Notes: generated from the letters alone by a model not told the origin. A stretch of DNA of 64,000 nt from Sphingomonas aurea (GCF_030678875.1 NZ_JAUUDS010000007.1:117427-181426), one strand, 5' to 3'; counted from the stretch's first letter, positions 1 to 13,071 are shown. Numbers and translations are program-made.

Positions 1-484
1 CGTCACCGACAAAGGCGATGCCGTGGATGGCGACGTTTCGGCGGCGCAGCGCCTCGATCGACAACAGGCTGTGGTTGATCGTGCCAAGTGCGGTGCGCGC
101 GACGAGGATCACCGGCAGGTGCCAGCGGGCGAACAGGTCGGCGAAGACGAGGTCGCGGGTGACGGGCACCATCACCCCGCCGGCGCCCTCAATCACCAGC
201 GGCGCCTGGATAGGCGGCATCAGGCTGGCGGGGTCGATGGCGACGCCGTCGATCTCCGCCGCGCGGTGCGGCGAACAGGGGGTGGCGAGGCGATATGCCT
301 CGGGCAGGACACGGTCGCGGGGAATACCGGCGAGGCGGCCGACGATGTCGGCGTCGCCCTCTCCATCCTCCAGCCCGGCCTGGATCGGCTTCCAATAATG
401 TGCATCAATGGCGGCGGTCAGCGCGGCGGCGAAGACGGTCTTGCCGATGCCGGTGTCGGTGCCGGTGACGACATAGCGGCTCAT
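1..484 (-). CDS. bioD: Dethiobiotin synthetase BioD (3' part beyond window edge)
   Basis: Closes the ureido ring of 7,8-diaminopelargonate with CO2 and ATP, the step before biotin synthase; cytosolic. From the ATG at 484 the protein opens [16 protein letters not shown], where residues 8-16 are the BioD P-loop. WKPIQAG and the EGAGGVMVP stretch, both typical of BioD, follow. About 161 residues are present of a usual 200-230, so the C-terminus lies outside the window. The start overlaps the bioF stop as ATGA, indicating translational coupling within a biotin operon. The first bases of the window still read in frame (IHGIAFVGD). Confidence 0.93.
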   Translation of the reverse strand, partial: MSRYVVTGTDTGIGKTVFAAALTAAIDAHYWKPIQAGLEDGEGDADIVGRLAGIPRDRVLPEAYRLATPCSPHRAAEIDGVAIDPASLMPPIQAPLVIEGAGGVMVPVTRDLVFADLFARWHLPVILVARTALGTINHSLLSIEALRRRNVAIHGIAFVGD

Positions 485-1650
485 GCCCATACCTCGGCAA
501 GCGCTTCGGCGAGGGCGGACAGGTCGGCCGGCGTCGCGTTCAGGGTCAGCGAGAGGCGCAGCCGCGCGGTGCCGGGCGGCACGGTCGGCGGGCGGATGCC
601 GCGCACGTCGAAGCCGCGCGCCTGGAGCGCGGCGGCCATCGCCATGGCGCGGACATCGTCGCCGACCGGCACCGGCACGATCTGGCTGCCGGTCGCGGCG
701 ATGCCGAGCGGGGCGAACAGCCGCGCGGCCTCCTCGACCAATGCGGTCAGGGCAGCGCGACGCTCGGGCTCGCCCTCGACGATGCGAAGGCTCTCGCGCA
801 CCGCGGCGGCCATCAGCGGGGAGGGGGCGGTGGAGAAGATGAAGGCACGGCCGCGGTTGACGAGCGCGTCGCGGACGATGGCGGGGCCGCAGACCAGCGC
901 GCCCTCGCACCCCAGCGCCTTGCCGCAGGTGGCCAGCGTGATGAGGTTCGCGCGACCGTGGAGATGCTCGGCCAGCCCGCGGCCCCTGTCACCGAACACG
1001 CCGGTGGCGTGCGCCTCGTCGACGAGCAGCACCGCGTCGTGGCGATCGGCGACGGCGATCAGATCGGATAGCGGCGCACGGTCGCCGTCCATGCTGTAGA
1101 GGCTCTCGACCGCGATCCAGACGCGCCCCGTGTGGCCGGTCTTGCGCCACGTCGCGATCGTGTCGTGCACCTGGCCGGCATCGTTGTGGCCGCCGGGGAG
1201 GGCGGCGGCGCGCGACAGGCGCATTCCCTCGTGCGCGCTGGCATGGACCAGCGCGTCATGGACGATCAGGTCGCCGCGCTGGGGCAGGGTGGCGAGCAAC
1301 GCGGCGTTAGCGGCATAGCCGCTGGAGAACCACAGTGCCGCCTCGCTGCCGAAGAAGGCGGCAGCCTCCGCCTCCAGCGCCTCATGCTCCGGGTCGTTGC
1401 CGCGCAGCAACCGCGACCCGCCCGAGCCGACCGATACGCCGCGATCGAGTGCGGCAGCGACAGCGGCGCGCAGGCGGGGCGAGCGGGCGAGGCCGAGATA
1501 GTCGTTCGAGGAGAAGTCGATCGCCCGGCGCGGGGCGAGGCTGCGCAGGCGGCCGGCATCGCGCAGCGCGGCGAGGTCGGCGGCTTGCGCCGCGAAGGGA
1601 GCGGGGTGGTGCACGGCCGGTGTCATGTCGGTGCGGGTCGATCGGGGCAA
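481..1650 (-). CDS. bioF: 8-amino-7-oxononanoate synthase BioF
   Basis: PLP enzyme joining pimeloyl thioester and L-alanine to give 7-keto-8-aminopelargonate, the first ring-building step of biotin synthesis. The 389-residue length is normal. Visible marks are SSNDYLGLA (residues 48-56) near the N-terminus, the DEAH segment at 211-214 and the PLP-binding lysine in TCGKALG (K244; most family members read TxGKALG with Thr/Leu before Gly, so Cys242 is a small oddity). M9 is a possible alternative start. It is upstream of and overlaps bioD by 4 bases; other bio genes are not seen in the window. Confidence 0.95.
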   Translation of the reverse strand: MPRSTRTDMTPAVHHPAPFAAQAADLAALRDAGRLRSLAPRRAIDFSSNDYLGLARSPRLRAAVAAALDRGVSVGSGGSRLLRGNDPEHEALEAEAAAFFGSEAALWFSSGYAANAALLATLPQRGDLIVHDALVHASAHEGMRLSRAAALPGGHNDAGQVHDTIATWRKTGHTGRVWIAVESLYSMDGDRAPLSDLIAVADRHDAVLLVDEAHATGVFGDRGRGLAEHLHGRANLITLATCGKALGCEGALVCGPAIVRDALVNRGRAFIFSTAPSPLMAAAVRESLRIVEGEPERRAALTALVEEAARLFAPLGIAATGSQIVPVPVGDDVRAMAMAAALQARGFDVRGIRPPTVPPGTARLRLSLTLNATPADLSALAEALAEVWA

Positions 1651-1670
1651 GTGTCTCCCTGCTCCCCTGT

Positions 1671-1763
1671 CATCCTCGCGCAGGCCAGGATCCAGACGCG
1701 CCGACGTCGCGCCTCTAGGTTCGACGGTCAGCGTTTATGGATCCCCGCCTGCGCGGGGATGAC
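1671..1763. repeat. REP/BIME-like pair of inverted palindromes
   Basis: A perfect palindrome ATCCCCGC-ctgc-GCGGGGAT lies at 1741-1760. A degenerate copy in opposite orientation (TCATCCTCGCGCAGGCCAGG) begins near 1671, and both carry the flank CAGACGCG / CAGCGTTTATGG. Similar short palindromes with 4-base loops occur at 8569-8635 and 13123-13205, so this is a dispersed family of the REP/BIME kind. It sits between the bioF and rluE ends and runs into the 3' end of the rluE-like gene. Confidence 0.75.
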
Positions 1764-2314
1764 GGATTTGGGGTGATGCCTGCTTCCCGCCACTCACCCG
1801 GCGCCAGCCCGTCGAGCGACCAGTCGCCGATCTGCCAGCGCACCAGCCGCAGCGTCGGGTGGCCGATCGCGGCGGTCATGCGGCGGACCTGGCGGTTGCG
1901 GCCTTCGCGCAAGGTAACGCGCAGCCAGGTGTCCGGGATGGACTGGCGGACGCGGATCGGCGGGTCGCGCGGCCAGAGATCGGGCGCGGCGATCCGCTCC
2001 GCCTGTGCGGGGCGGGTCGGCCCGTCCTTCAGGATCAGGCCGTGGCGAAGCCGGTCGAGCGCGGCCTCGTCCGGCTCGCCCTCGACCTGGACCAGATAGG
2101 TCTTGGGCAGCTTGAAGCGCGGGTCGGCGATCCGGACCTGAAGCGCGCCGTCATCGGTGAGGAGCAGCAGCCCCTCGCTGTCCTGGTCCAGCCGGCCGGC
2201 GGGATAGATGCCGGGCCGGTCGATATAGGCCGACAGGATCGGGCGCGGCGACGGGCTGCGCGCGTCGGTGAACTGCGACAGGACGCCGTAGGGCTTGTTG
2301 AAGAGGACGAGCAC
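1715..2314 (-). CDS. rluE: RluE-like 23S rRNA pseudouridine synthase
   Basis: Member of the RsuA/RluB/E/F family, which isomerises a uridine in rRNA; the short form without an S4 RNA-binding domain matches RluE (E. coli 23S U2457). The catalytic aspartate is D43 in GRLDQDSEG, preceded by the usual [10 protein letters not shown] opening (residues 6-15). The conserved GRNRQVRRM motif lies near residue 138. The last ~20 residues (SSPRRRGSI and beyond) are not family sequence: they are read from the REP-like palindrome at 1741-1760, which has apparently replaced the original 3' end. Enzyme core confidence is high; the exact uridine target is inferred. Confidence 0.88.
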   Translation of the reverse strand: MLVLFNKPYGVLSQFTDARSPSPRPILSAYIDRPGIYPAGRLDQDSEGLLLLTDDGALQVRIADPRFKLPKTYLVQVEGEPDEAALDRLRHGLILKDGPTRPAQAERIAAPDLWPRDPPIRVRQSIPDTWLRVTLREGRNRQVRRMTAAIGHPTLRLVRWQIGDWSLDGLAPGEWREAGITPNPSSPRRRGSINADRRT

Positions 2315-2353
2315 GTCGAAACCTTAGTCGATCCTCCCCTTGCGGGGGAAGAT

Positions 2354-3997
2354 CTAGGCGGCGACGGCGCTCTGCGCGTCGGCCGTGCTCGCGCCCATGC
2401 TGAGCGCCACCGCCTCGGCGACCTTGATGCCGTCGACCGCGGCGGACAGGATGCCGCCGGCATATCCCGCACCCTCGCCGGCCGGGAACAGGCCGCGCGT
2501 GTTGAGGCTCTGGAACGCCTCGTCGCGAGTGAAGCGGACGGGGGAGGAGGTGCGCGTCTCCACGCCGGTCATTACCACGTCCGGGTGGTCGTATCCGGGG
2601 ATCTGACGACCGAAGACGGGCACCGCCTCGCGCATCGCCGCCACCGCGAAATCGGGCAGGCATTCCGCCAGATCGGTCGGCGTGACGCCGGGCTTGTACG
2701 AGGGCACGATGCTGCCGAGGGCGGTCGAGGCGCGGCCCGCCAGGAAATCGCCGAGCCGCTGCGCCGGTGCCTTGTAGCACGATCCGCCGGCGACGAAGGC
2801 GCGTTCTTCCCAGTGGCGCTGGAGCGCGATGCCGGCGAGCGGGTCGCCCGGATAGTCGCGCGCCGGGTCGATGGCGACGACAAAGCCGGAATTGGCGTTG
2901 CGCTCGTTGCGCGAATACTGGCTCATGCCGTTGGTCGCAACGCGCCCCTCTTCGGAGGTGGCGGCCACCACGGTGCCGCCGGGGCACATGCAGAAGCTGT
3001 AGACGGTGCGCCCGTTCGAGCAGTGGTGCGAGATATGATATTCGGCCGCGCCCAGCATGGGATGGCCGGCATTGGCGCCGAAGCGGGCGCGGTCAATCCA
3101 GCCCTGCGGATGTTCGATCCGCACGCCGATCGAGAAGGGCTTGGCCTCGACATGGACGCCCGCCGCCTGGAGCATGGCAAAGCTGTCACGCGCGCTGTGG
3201 CCGATTGCCAGCACGACATGGCTGGCCGCCAGATAGCCGCCGTCGTGCAGGTGCAGACCGCGGATGCGGCGCTCGCCCGCCGCCTCGACCACATCGAGCC
3301 CGTCGACGCGGGTGGAGAAGCGATATTCGCCGCCGAGTTCCTCGATCGTCGCGCGCATGCTCTCGACCATGGTGACGAGGCGGAAGGTGCCGATATGCGG
3401 ATGCGCCTCGGTCAGGATCTCGGGCGGGGCGCCGGCTTTCACGAACTCGGTCAGTACCTTGCGGTCGAGGTGACGGCCGTCCTTGATCCGGCTGTAGAGC
3501 TTGCCGTCGGAGAAGGTGCCAGCGCCGCCCTCGCCGAACTGGACGTTGCTTTCCGGGTTCAGGACGCTGCGCCGCCACAGGCCCCAGGTGTCCTTGGTCC
3601 GCTCGCGCACCACCTTGCCGCGATCGAGGATGATCGGACGATAGCCCATCTGCGCCAGGATCAGCCCGGCGAACAGCCCGCAGGGACCGGCGCCGATCAC
3701 CACCGGTCGGGCCGCATCCTCCGGCGCCTGCGCGACGAAGCGGTAGCGGGTATCGGGGGTGCGCTGGACCTGGCGATCCTTGCGGAAGCGGTTGAGAATG
3801 GCCGCTTCGTCCCGGACGTTCACGTCCACCGAATAGACCAGCTTGATGTCGCCCTTGTCCCGCGCATCGTGCGCGCGGCGTGCGACGACATGGCGGACCA
3901 GTTCGCGCGGCGTGATGCGCAGCCGGCGGCAGATCGCGGCGGGCAGCGCCTCGTCGGCATGATGCAGGGGCAGGGACAGTTCGGTCAGGCGGATCAT
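2354..3997 (-). CDS. FAD-dependent oxidoreductase (COG2509-type dehydrogenase)
   Basis: A 547-residue flavoprotein of the family annotated as uncharacterised FAD-dependent dehydrogenases. The N-terminal ~95 residues form the family's own leading domain. A Rossmann dinucleotide motif IGAGPCGLFAG follows at 101-111, then FGEGGAGTFSDGKL, and a second FAD contact AGEGAGYAGGI near the C-terminus. The start ATG at 3997 was chosen because AAGGGG precedes it and the N-terminus then aligns with the family; the same frame stays open for 94 more codons upstream, but that part would cover the promoter of the divergent crp-like gene. Substrate is unknown. It appears to be a single-gene unit. Confidence 0.82.
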   Translation of the reverse strand: MIRLTELSLPLHHADEALPAAICRRLRITPRELVRHVVARRAHDARDKGDIKLVYSVDVNVRDEAAILNRFRKDRQVQRTPDTRYRFVAQAPEDAARPVVIGAGPCGLFAGLILAQMGYRPIILDRGKVVRERTKDTWGLWRRSVLNPESNVQFGEGGAGTFSDGKLYSRIKDGRHLDRKVLTEFVKAGAPPEILTEAHPHIGTFRLVTMVESMRATIEELGGEYRFSTRVDGLDVVEAAGERRIRGLHLHDGGYLAASHVVLAIGHSARDSFAMLQAAGVHVEAKPFSIGVRIEHPQGWIDRARFGANAGHPMLGAAEYHISHHCSNGRTVYSFCMCPGGTVVAATSEEGRVATNGMSQYSRNERNANSGFVVAIDPARDYPGDPLAGIALQRHWEERAFVAGGSCYKAPAQRLGDFLAGRASTALGSIVPSYKPGVTPTDLAECLPDFAVAAMREAVPVFGRQIPGYDHPDVVMTGVETRTSSPVRFTRDEAFQSLNTRGLFPAGEGAGYAGGILSAAVDGIKVAEAVALSMGASTADAQSAVAA

Positions 3998-4080
3998 CGC
4001 AGCCCCTTTTAGCGTCCAGCGCGCCCGGACGCCAATCCTGCCAACCGGCGTGCCCCCAAGTCTCTGTACTGCCGTGCTGA

Positions 4081-4094
4081 ATTGCGCACGCAAT
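4081..4094. promoter_or_regulatory. Palindrome ATTGCG-CA-CGCAAT between divergent genes
   Basis: A perfect 6-bp inverted repeat with a 2-bp centre in the 181-bp divergent gap between the FAD oxidoreductase and the Crp/Fnr-type gene. It does not match the classical FNR box (TTGAT-N4-ATCAA). It could be an operator, possibly for the adjacent regulator, but only the symmetry and position support this. Confidence 0.3.
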
Positions 4095-4178
4095 CGAAAC
4101 AAATGTTGGAGCAGCACTTCTGCCACATCGCTACGCCGGCTTTCAGGCTCAGGGAGGCACGCCGCGATCGACGGCACG

Positions 4179-4928
4179 ATGACAGCGACCAACGTTCTTA
4201 CCGCCATGATCGAGAAGCTGGAGATGCGGTGCGCGCTGTCCGAAGACGATCGGCGCGCGATCCTCGCCCTGCCGCACACGCTCGCCAGCTATGGGCCCAA
4301 GGCCTATATCGTCCGCGAAGGCGACCTGGCCGGCGGCATCTGCGCGTTCGCGCTGTCGGGGCTGGCGTTCCGGCAGAAGCTGACCACGGACGGCGCACGC
4401 CAGATCGTGGCGCTGCATCTGCCGGGCGACTTCCTCGACCTGCAGCACCTGTTCCTGCGGGTGGCGGATCACAGCGTGCAGGCGGTCGGTCATCTTGAGG
4501 TCGTGCAGCTCGAACATGGCGCGCTCCAGCGGCTGATCCGCGAACGGCCGATGGTCGGGCAGGCGCTGTGGATCGACTCGCTGGTCGAGGCGTCGATCTT
4601 CCGCGAATGGGTGACCAATGTCGGCCGCCGCAACGCGCGCGCACGGATCGCGCACCTGCTGTGCGAGTTCGCGGTGCGGATGCGGGTGTCCGGCCTGACC
4701 GACGAAGCCGGGCGCTGCGACCTGCCGATGACGCAGGAGGAGCTGGGCGACGCGGTCGGCCTGACGTCCGTCCATGTCAACCGCACGTTGCGCGGGCTGG
4801 AGGCAGAGGGGCTGATCCAGCGCGACAAACGCCGGATCAGCTTCGACGACTGGCAGGCGATCAGCCAGATCGCCGATTTCAACCCGCGCTACCTGCACCT
4901 CGACCAGGTGTCGCGCGGGGGCGGGTAG
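4179..4928 (+). CDS. Crp/Fnr family transcriptional regulator
   Basis: About 249 residues: an N-terminal cyclic-nucleotide-type beta-barrel (roughly 25-130, with IVREGDLAGGI and LHLPGDFLDLQHLF) and a C-terminal winged helix (MTQEELGDAVGLTSVHVNRTLRGLEAEGLI as three consecutive pieces of the recognition region). There is no N-terminal cysteine cluster, so it is not an oxygen-sensing FNR with an Fe-S cluster; the ligand is unknown. The frame is open back to 4050, but that extension is compositionally non-coding; the ATG at 4179 starts where family proteins usually start. No good Shine-Dalgarno is close (AGGGAGG at 4151 is far), so ATG at 4206 is an alternative. Confidence 0.85.
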   Translation: MTATNVLTAMIEKLEMRCALSEDDRRAILALPHTLASYGPKAYIVREGDLAGGICAFALSGLAFRQKLTTDGARQIVALHLPGDFLDLQHLFLRVADHSVQAVGHLEVVQLEHGALQRLIRERPMVGQALWIDSLVEASIFREWVTNVGRRNARARIAHLLCEFAVRMRVSGLTDEAGRCDLPMTQEELGDAVGLTSVHVNRTLRGLEAEGLIQRDKRRISFDDWQAISQIADFNPRYLHLDQVSRGGG

Positions 4929-4983
4929 GACGGGCGGCACCCGCCGTCTTGCGGTATCGTATCCGCTCCTGGCTATGATGATC

Positions 4984-5150
4984 GCGAAGGCGCGAAGAAG
5001 AAGGTCGTTCGCGCGGAGGCGCGGAGACGCGGAGGTGTTGCATCCGGCCTTGCGGCGGCTTTTCATCATTGGTCGGTGATGGTGAGAGTGCGCTGACACG
5101 CACGGGACATGCTCCGCGTCTCCGCGTGAACCACCTTCTTCTTACCCGGC
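4984..5150. repeat. Dispersed intergenic inverted repeat built of 9-bp units
   Basis: Left arm near 5011-5034 is made of repeated CGCGGAGRC-like units; the right arm near 5112-5143 is its reverse complement, but one unit shorter (CTCCGCGTCTCCGCGTGAA), and both arms extend into an AAGAAGAAGG / CCTTCTTCTT flank. The arms enclose about 80 bp. A second element of the same type lies at 62865-63070. The 261-bp gap between the crp-like gene and the beta-galactosidase holds nothing else recognisable. Confidence 0.7.
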
Positions 5151-5189
5151 TGCCGCTTCCCATGCCGGAAAGCGGCAGCCGGGCGTGCC

Positions 5190-8456
<3,267 letters not shown>

Positions 8457-8467
8457 TTATGCGTTAT

Positions 8468-8478
8468 TTATCGGATAA
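8468..8478. promoter_or_regulatory. Palindrome TTATCSGATAA upstream of beta-galactosidase
   Basis: A complete 11-bp palindrome in an AT-rich patch 27 bases before the beta-galactosidase start, suitable in place for an operator or core promoter. This would allow lacZ to be controlled separately from the upstream dehydratase. No matching regulator gene is in the window. Confidence 0.3.
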
Positions 8479-8568
8479 TAGCCGATCGGCATGGGTGCGT
8501 CGAGCCAGGGGCCGATCGGAATCTGGCACGGACGGACTGTATCTATAACGGCGCACCGCCCCTGTCGT

Positions 8569-8635
8569 GCTCCCGCGCAGGCGGGAGCCCGGTGCCTTCG
8601 CACCACAAGGCACCGGACCCCCGCCTGCGCGGGGG
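8569..8635. repeat. REP/BIME-like triple hairpin
   Basis: Three hairpins in a row: GCTCCCGC-gcag-GCGGGAGC (8569-8588), GGTGCCTT-N8-AAGGCACC (8591-8614) and CCCCCGC-ctgc-GCGGGGG (8618-8635). The outer two are REP-like heads in opposite orientation, the layout of a BIME. It lies between the dehydratase stop and the lacZ start and may attenuate or separate transcription. Confidence 0.75.
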
Positions 8636-8651
8636 AACGAGGGCGGGGGTA

Positions 8652-10457
8652 TCAGTGATTGTCGCGCGGCAGGCCCTTGGTCTGGGCGATGCGCTGGTAC
8701 TTCTCGGCGCCTTCCAGAATGGCGCCGGTGTTCATCTGACCGACGACGGCGCGCTGGATCTCCTGCCACGGCGTCTGCGAGGCCGGATAGGCATAGCCAC
8801 CGGCAGCAACCAGCTCGGCGCGACGACGCTCCAGCTCCTCTGGCGGCAACAGTACGTCCGCGGTGCCCTTGTTCAGGTCGATCCGCACCCGGTCGCCGGT
8901 CTGGAGCAGCGCGAGGCCACCCATCGCCGCGGCTTCCGGGCTGGCGTTGAGGATCGAGGGCGAGCCGCTCGTCCCCGACTGGCGGCCGTCGCCGATGCAC
9001 GGCAGCGCGTTGACGCCCTCGGTGATGAGGTACGCGGGCGGGCGCATGTTCACGACCTCGGCCGCGCCCGGATAGCCGACCGGACCGGCGCCGCGCATGA
9101 ACAGCAGGGTCTGTGGGGTGATGCCGGTGGCGGGATCGTCGATGCGATGGTGATAGTCCTCTGGCCCGTCGAACACGACCGCCGGCCCCTCGAACGCGTC
9201 GGGATCGTCGGGGTTGGAAAGGTAGCGGGCGCGGAACTCGGGCGAGATCACGCTGGTCTTCATCACCGCCGCGTCGAACAGGTTGCCCGACAGGACGATG
9301 AAGCCGGCCTCCGCGACCAGCGGCCGATCATAGGGGCGGATCACCGCCTCGTCCTCGATCGCGATACCGCGGCAATTGTTGCCCATGGTCTTGCCGTTGA
9401 CGGTCATCGCGTCCTCGGCGATCAGACCCTGGCCGATCAGCTGGTTGACGACCGCCGGCACGCCGCCGGCGCGGTAGTAATCCTCGCCCAGATACTCGCC
9501 GGCGGGCTGGAGATTGACGAGCAGCGGCACCTTGTGTCCCTCCGTCTCCCAATCCTTCAGCGGCAGGTCGACGCCGATATGGCGCGCGATCGCGGCCAGG
9601 TGGATCGGCGCGTTGGTCGACCCGCCGATCGCTGAGTTGACCTTGATCGCGTTGTGGAACGCGTCCCTGGTCAGGATGTCGGAGGGCTTCAGATCCTCGG
9701 CCACCATCTCGACGATGCGCTTGCCGGTCAGGTATGCGACCTCCTGACGGTCGCGATAGGGGGCGGGGATCGCGGCCGAGCCGGGCAGCGACATGCCGAG
9801 CGCCTCGCACAGCGAGTTCATCGTCGTCGCCGTGCCCATCGTGTTGCAATAGCCGGTCGACGGGGCGGAGGAGGCGACGAGGCGGATGAACTCGGCATCG
9901 TCGATCTCGCCGGCCGCCAGCAGCTGGCGCGCCTTCCACACGATCGTGCCCGAACCGGTCCGCTCGCCCTTGTGCCAGCCGTTCAGCATCGGCCCGACCG
10001 ACAGCGCGATCGACGGCAGGTTGACGGTGGCGGCGGCCATTAGGCACGCCGGCGTCGTCTTGTCGCAGCCAATCGTCAGGACAACGCCATCAAGCGGGTA
10101 GCCGTAAAGCGTCTCGACCAGCCCCAGATAGGCGAGGTTGCGGTCAAGACCGGCGGTTGGGCGCTTGCCGGTTTCCTGGATCGGATGGACCGGGAATTCC
10201 AGCACGATGCCGCCCGCCTCGCGCACGCCCTCGCGCACCCGCTCGGCCAGCACCAGGTGGTGGCGGTTGCAGGGCGACAGGTCGCTGCCGGTCTGGGCGA
10301 TGCCGATGATCGGCTTGCCCGAGCGCAGCTCGTCCAGCGACAGGCCGAAGTTCAGATAGCGCTCCAGATAGAGCGCGGTCATGTCGATGTTCGCGGGATT
10401 GTCGAACCACGCGCGGCTGCGCAGCTTGGGGGTCGAAGCGGTCACGTCGTGCTCCAC
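8652..10457 (-). CDS. IlvD/Edd-family sugar-acid dehydratase (xylonate dehydratase-like)
   Basis: Removes water from an aldonic acid to give a 2-keto-3-deoxy acid; cytosolic Fe-S enzyme. The 601 residues follow Caulobacter XylD closely as I recall it ([50 protein letters not shown]). Candidate cluster cysteines are C63, C131 and C204. XylD-like members act on xylonate, but neighbours for galactosides make galactonate, arabinonate or a related acid equally possible. The start codon appears to be GTG at 10457, 11 bases after the epimerase stop, without a clear Shine-Dalgarno, implying coupling to the epimerase gene. Confidence 0.85.
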   Translation of the reverse strand: MEHDVTASTPKLRSRAWFDNPANIDMTALYLERYLNFGLSLDELRSGKPIIGIAQTGSDLSPCNRHHLVLAERVREGVREAGGIVLEFPVHPIQETGKRPTAGLDRNLAYLGLVETLYGYPLDGVVLTIGCDKTTPACLMAAATVNLPSIALSVGPMLNGWHKGERTGSGTIVWKARQLLAAGEIDDAEFIRLVASSAPSTGYCNTMGTATTMNSLCEALGMSLPGSAAIPAPYRDRQEVAYLTGKRIVEMVAEDLKPSDILTRDAFHNAIKVNSAIGGSTNAPIHLAAIARHIGVDLPLKDWETEGHKVPLLVNLQPAGEYLGEDYYRAGGVPAVVNQLIGQGLIAEDAMTVNGKTMGNNCRGIAIEDEAVIRPYDRPLVAEAGFIVLSGNLFDAAVMKTSVISPEFRARYLSNPDDPDAFEGPAVVFDGPEDYHHRIDDPATGITPQTLLFMRGAGPVGYPGAAEVVNMRPPAYLITEGVNALPCIGDGRQSGTSGSPSILNASPEAAAMGGLALLQTGDRVRIDLNKGTADVLLPPEELERRRAELVAAGGYAYPASQTPWQEIQRAVVGQMNTGAILEGAEKYQRIAQTKGLPRDNH

Positions 10458-10468
10458 GGGAATAAGGG

Positions 10469-11614
10469 TCAGCGCGCCACCGAGACGCGATAGATCATGC
10501 GATGGTGATAGGGCTTGCCGGGATCGACCCGCGCCGACCCGAACGCCGGCTGGTTGGGCGTATCCGGGAACTTCTGCGGCTCCAGCGCCAGCCCGTCACC
10601 CATGCGATAGACGTGCTTCTGCTTGCCGACATAGGTGCCGTCGATGAAGTTACCCGAGTAGAACTGCACGCCCGGCTCGGTCGTCAGCACCTCGAGCACG
10701 CGGCCGGAGGCGGTGTCCTCGACGCGAGCGGCGAGCTGCGGCTCCTTCGTCGCGCCCTTGTCGAGGGCGAAGTTGTGGTCATAGCCGCGCCCTATGACGA
10801 TCTGCGGATCGCGGCCGTCGCGCACGCTCTGGCCGATGGCGCGGCCCTTGGTGAAGTCGAACACGGTGCCCGCGACCGGCGCCAGCGTCCCGGTGGGGAT
10901 CAGGGCCGCATTGACCGGGTTGTAGCGCGCCGCCGGGATAGTCAGTCGCTGCGCGTAGATACCGCCGCTCGAACCCTCGCCGGCCAGATCGAACAGCGCG
11001 TGGTTGGTGAGGTTGACGATGGTCGGCGCGTCGGTGGTCGCCCCCATGTCGATGGTCAGCGAACCCTTGTCGTCGAGCGAGTAGGTGACGGTGACGTCGA
11101 GCTTGCCGGGATAGCCCTGGTCGCCCGCGGGGCTGGTCAGCACCATGGTGACGCTCGCCTGCGGACCGGACTTCACGTCGGTGATCCGCCAGACCGCCTT
11201 GTCGAAGCCCTTGGTGCCGCCGTGCAGCGAATTGGTCTTGTCGTTGAGCGGCAGCTGATAGGTCTTGCCGTCGAGCACGAACTTGCCGCCGGCGATGCGA
11301 TTGGCATAGCGGCCGACCGTCTGGCCCCAGAAATTCGGGTTGGTGACGTAGCTGGCGGCGTCGTCATAGCCGAGCGTGATGTCGGCGACCTTGCCGTTCC
11401 GGTCGGGCGCGTTCAGCGACTGGAGCGTGGCGCCCAGCGTCATGATCCGCGCGCTGACGCCGTTGCTGCCGGTCAGCGTCACTGCCTCGATCGCGGTGCC
11501 GTCCGGCAACTGGCCGAAGCCCGCGCGTTTCGCCGTCGCGGCATTCGCCTGCCCGGCCAGACCCAGCGCAGCGACCGCAGCGGCGGTCCCGAGAAGCGCC
11601 ATCGATTTCGTCAT
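10469..11614 (-). CDS. galM: Aldose 1-epimerase (mutarotase), exported
   Basis: Interconverts alpha and beta anomers of aldoses such as galactose. The GalM fold is seen from [21 protein letters not shown] through [14 protein letters not shown] and LHGG to the C-terminal [12 protein letters not shown]; length of about 381 is usual for exported members. A signal peptide ([20 protein letters not shown], cleavage near QANA) places it in the periplasm, alongside the exported beta-galactosidase. Two ATGs lie side by side (11617 and 11614); GGAGGGG is better spaced for the second. First gene of the minus-strand sugar run and divergent from the permease. Confidence 0.9.
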   Translation of the reverse strand: MTKSMALLGTAAAVAALGLAGQANAATAKRAGFGQLPDGTAIEAVTLTGSNGVSARIMTLGATLQSLNAPDRNGKVADITLGYDDAASYVTNPNFWGQTVGRYANRIAGGKFVLDGKTYQLPLNDKTNSLHGGTKGFDKAVWRITDVKSGPQASVTMVLTSPAGDQGYPGKLDVTVTYSLDDKGSLTIDMGATTDAPTIVNLTNHALFDLAGEGSSGGIYAQRLTIPAARYNPVNAALIPTGTLAPVAGTVFDFTKGRAIGQSVRDGRDPQIVIGRGYDHNFALDKGATKEPQLAARVEDTASGRVLEVLTTEPGVQFYSGNFIDGTYVGKQKHVYRMGDGLALEPQKFPDTPNQPAFGSARVDPGKPYHHRMIYRVSVAR

Positions 11615-11637
11615 CATGCCCCTCCAGTCGGCCCGCC

Positions 11638-11673
11638 GCGCGACAATTGCGCATTGACCGATCATTGTCGCGC
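11638..11673. promoter_or_regulatory. Inverted repeat in the divergent epimerase/permease control region
   Basis: GCGCGACAAT (11638-11647) and its exact complement ATTGTCGCGC (11664-11673) are separated by 16 bp, with TTGCGC / GCGCAA nested at the inner edge. Position between two divergent sugar genes suggests an operator for a shared regulator. No regulator of the usual sugar types (LacI, GntR, AraC) is encoded nearby. Confidence 0.45.
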
Positions 11674-11752
11674 AATATAGTCTGACATATTCATTGGGTG
11701 CAAGACGCTCCCGACGTCGTTCGACGACGCGGCGTCGAAAAAGGAGAGGATT

Positions 11753-13063
11753 ATGCCGGCACCAGTCGGTTCACCGGGCGTGACGGCCACACCTGTGGCG
11801 GGGGCGAGCTATACCCGCGCGCTGACCCTGCTCGCCTCGCTGTTCTTCATGTGGGGCTTCATCACCGTCATCAACAACACGCTGCTGCCACATCTGAAGA
11901 GCGTGTTCGACCTGAACTATACCCAGACGACGCTGATCGAGAGCGTGTGGTTCATCGCCTATTTCTTCGCGTCGATCCCCTCGGCCAAGCTGATCGAGCG
12001 GATCGGCTACCAGAAATCGCTGGTGACCGGGCTGCTCATCATGGCGGCGGGCGCGATCGGCATGATCCTGGCCGCCAGCCTGCCGTCCTACGGCGTGACG
12101 CTGGTCATGCTGTTCGTGATCGCGAGTGGCATCACGCTGCTCCAGGTCGCGGCCAATCCCTATGTCGCGGTCATCGGCCCGCCGGAAACCGCGTCGTCGC
12201 GGCTGAACCTGGTGCAGGCGATGAACTCGGCCGGGACGATGCTGGCGCCGCTGTTCGGCGCATACCTGATCCTCGGCCGCTCGAAGGGCGGCACGGCGGA
12301 GGCGGGCGTGGTGCTGACCCAGGCGGAACGGCTGGCCGACGCGCAGTCGGTGATCCTGCCCTATGTGCTGGTGGCAGTCGTGCTGGTCGTGCTGGCGGTC
12401 ATCATCGCGCGCTTCCCGCTGCCGGCGATGGGCTCGTCGATCAGCCGCGCGGCCAAGGAGGATCGCAAGAACCACTCGCTGTGGAAGCATCGCAACCTGG
12501 TGTTCGGCATCCCGGCGATCTTCATCTACCTGATCGCCGAGATCGGGGTCGCCAACCTGTTCGTCAACTTCGTCAGCCAGCCCGACATCGCCAACCTGAC
12601 GCACGAGCAGGCCGGGCGCTACCTGACCTTCCTGTGGGGCGGTATGATGGTCGGCCGGTTCGCGGGCTCGGCGATCATGCAGCGCATTCCGGCCGAAACG
12701 GTGCTGGCGGTGTTCTCGATCGGCGCGTTCGTGGTGATGCTCATCACCGTGTTCACCTCCGGTCCCGTTGCGATGTGGGCGCTGATCTCGGTCGGGCTAT
12801 TCCACTCGATCATGTTCCCGACGATCTTCACGCTGGGGATCAAGGGGCTGGGGCCGCTGACCGAGGAAGGGTCGGGCCTGCTCATCATGGCGATCGCCGG
12901 CGGCGCGCTGGTGGTGGTGCAGGGCAAGCTGGCCGACACCTATGGCCTGCAGGCGTCGTTCCTGCTGACCGCGGTGTGCGAGCTGTACATCCTGTTCTAC
13001 GCGCTATGGGGTGCCAAGGTCACCGAGGCGCTGCCCGAGCCGGCCGCCGAAGCGGCGGAGTAG
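11753..13063 (+). CDS. MFS sugar:H+ symporter, FucP/GluP type
   Basis: Inner-membrane uptake of a monosaccharide with protons. The 436 residues give about 12 hydrophobic segments. The opening LLASLFFMWGFITVINNTLLPHLK and the GITLLQVAANPYVAVIGPPETASSRLNLVQA region (each quoted in part) are hallmarks of the FucP/glucose-galactose permease branch. AAAAAGGAGAGG precedes the ATG. Divergent from the exported mutarotase, it probably imports the hexose released in the periplasm by the beta-galactosidase; glucose, galactose or fucose cannot be told apart from sequence alone. Confidence 0.9.
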   Translation: MPAPVGSPGVTATPVAGASYTRALTLLASLFFMWGFITVINNTLLPHLKSVFDLNYTQTTLIESVWFIAYFFASIPSAKLIERIGYQKSLVTGLLIMAAGAIGMILAASLPSYGVTLVMLFVIASGITLLQVAANPYVAVIGPPETASSRLNLVQAMNSAGTMLAPLFGAYLILGRSKGGTAEAGVVLTQAERLADAQSVILPYVLVAVVLVVLAVIIARFPLPAMGSSISRAAKEDRKNHSLWKHRNLVFGIPAIFIYLIAEIGVANLFVNFVSQPDIANLTHEQAGRYLTFLWGGMMVGRFAGSAIMQRIPAETVLAVFSIGAFVVMLITVFTSGPVAMWALISVGLFHSIMFPTIFTLGIKGLGPLTEEGSGLLIMAIAGGALVVVQGKLADTYGLQASFLLTAVCELYILFYALWGAKVTEALPEPAAEAAE

Positions 13064-13071
13064 GCGTGCTC

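Noticed and set aside
1859..4012. Very long plus-strand reading frame (717 codons) opposite the pseudouridine synthase and FAD oxidoreductase genes
   Set aside because: It is the antisense shadow of two well-supported genes in high-GC DNA; its translation is Arg/Gly/Asp-rich with no known domain.
4050..4178. 43-codon N-terminal extension of the Crp/Fnr regulator
   Set aside because: Polar, low-conservation translation upstream of the family start and over the likely promoter and palindrome.
3998..4279. 94-codon upstream extension of the FAD oxidoreductase
   Set aside because: Would overlap the start of the divergent regulator; the ATG at 3997 has a ribosome-binding site and matches the family N-terminus.
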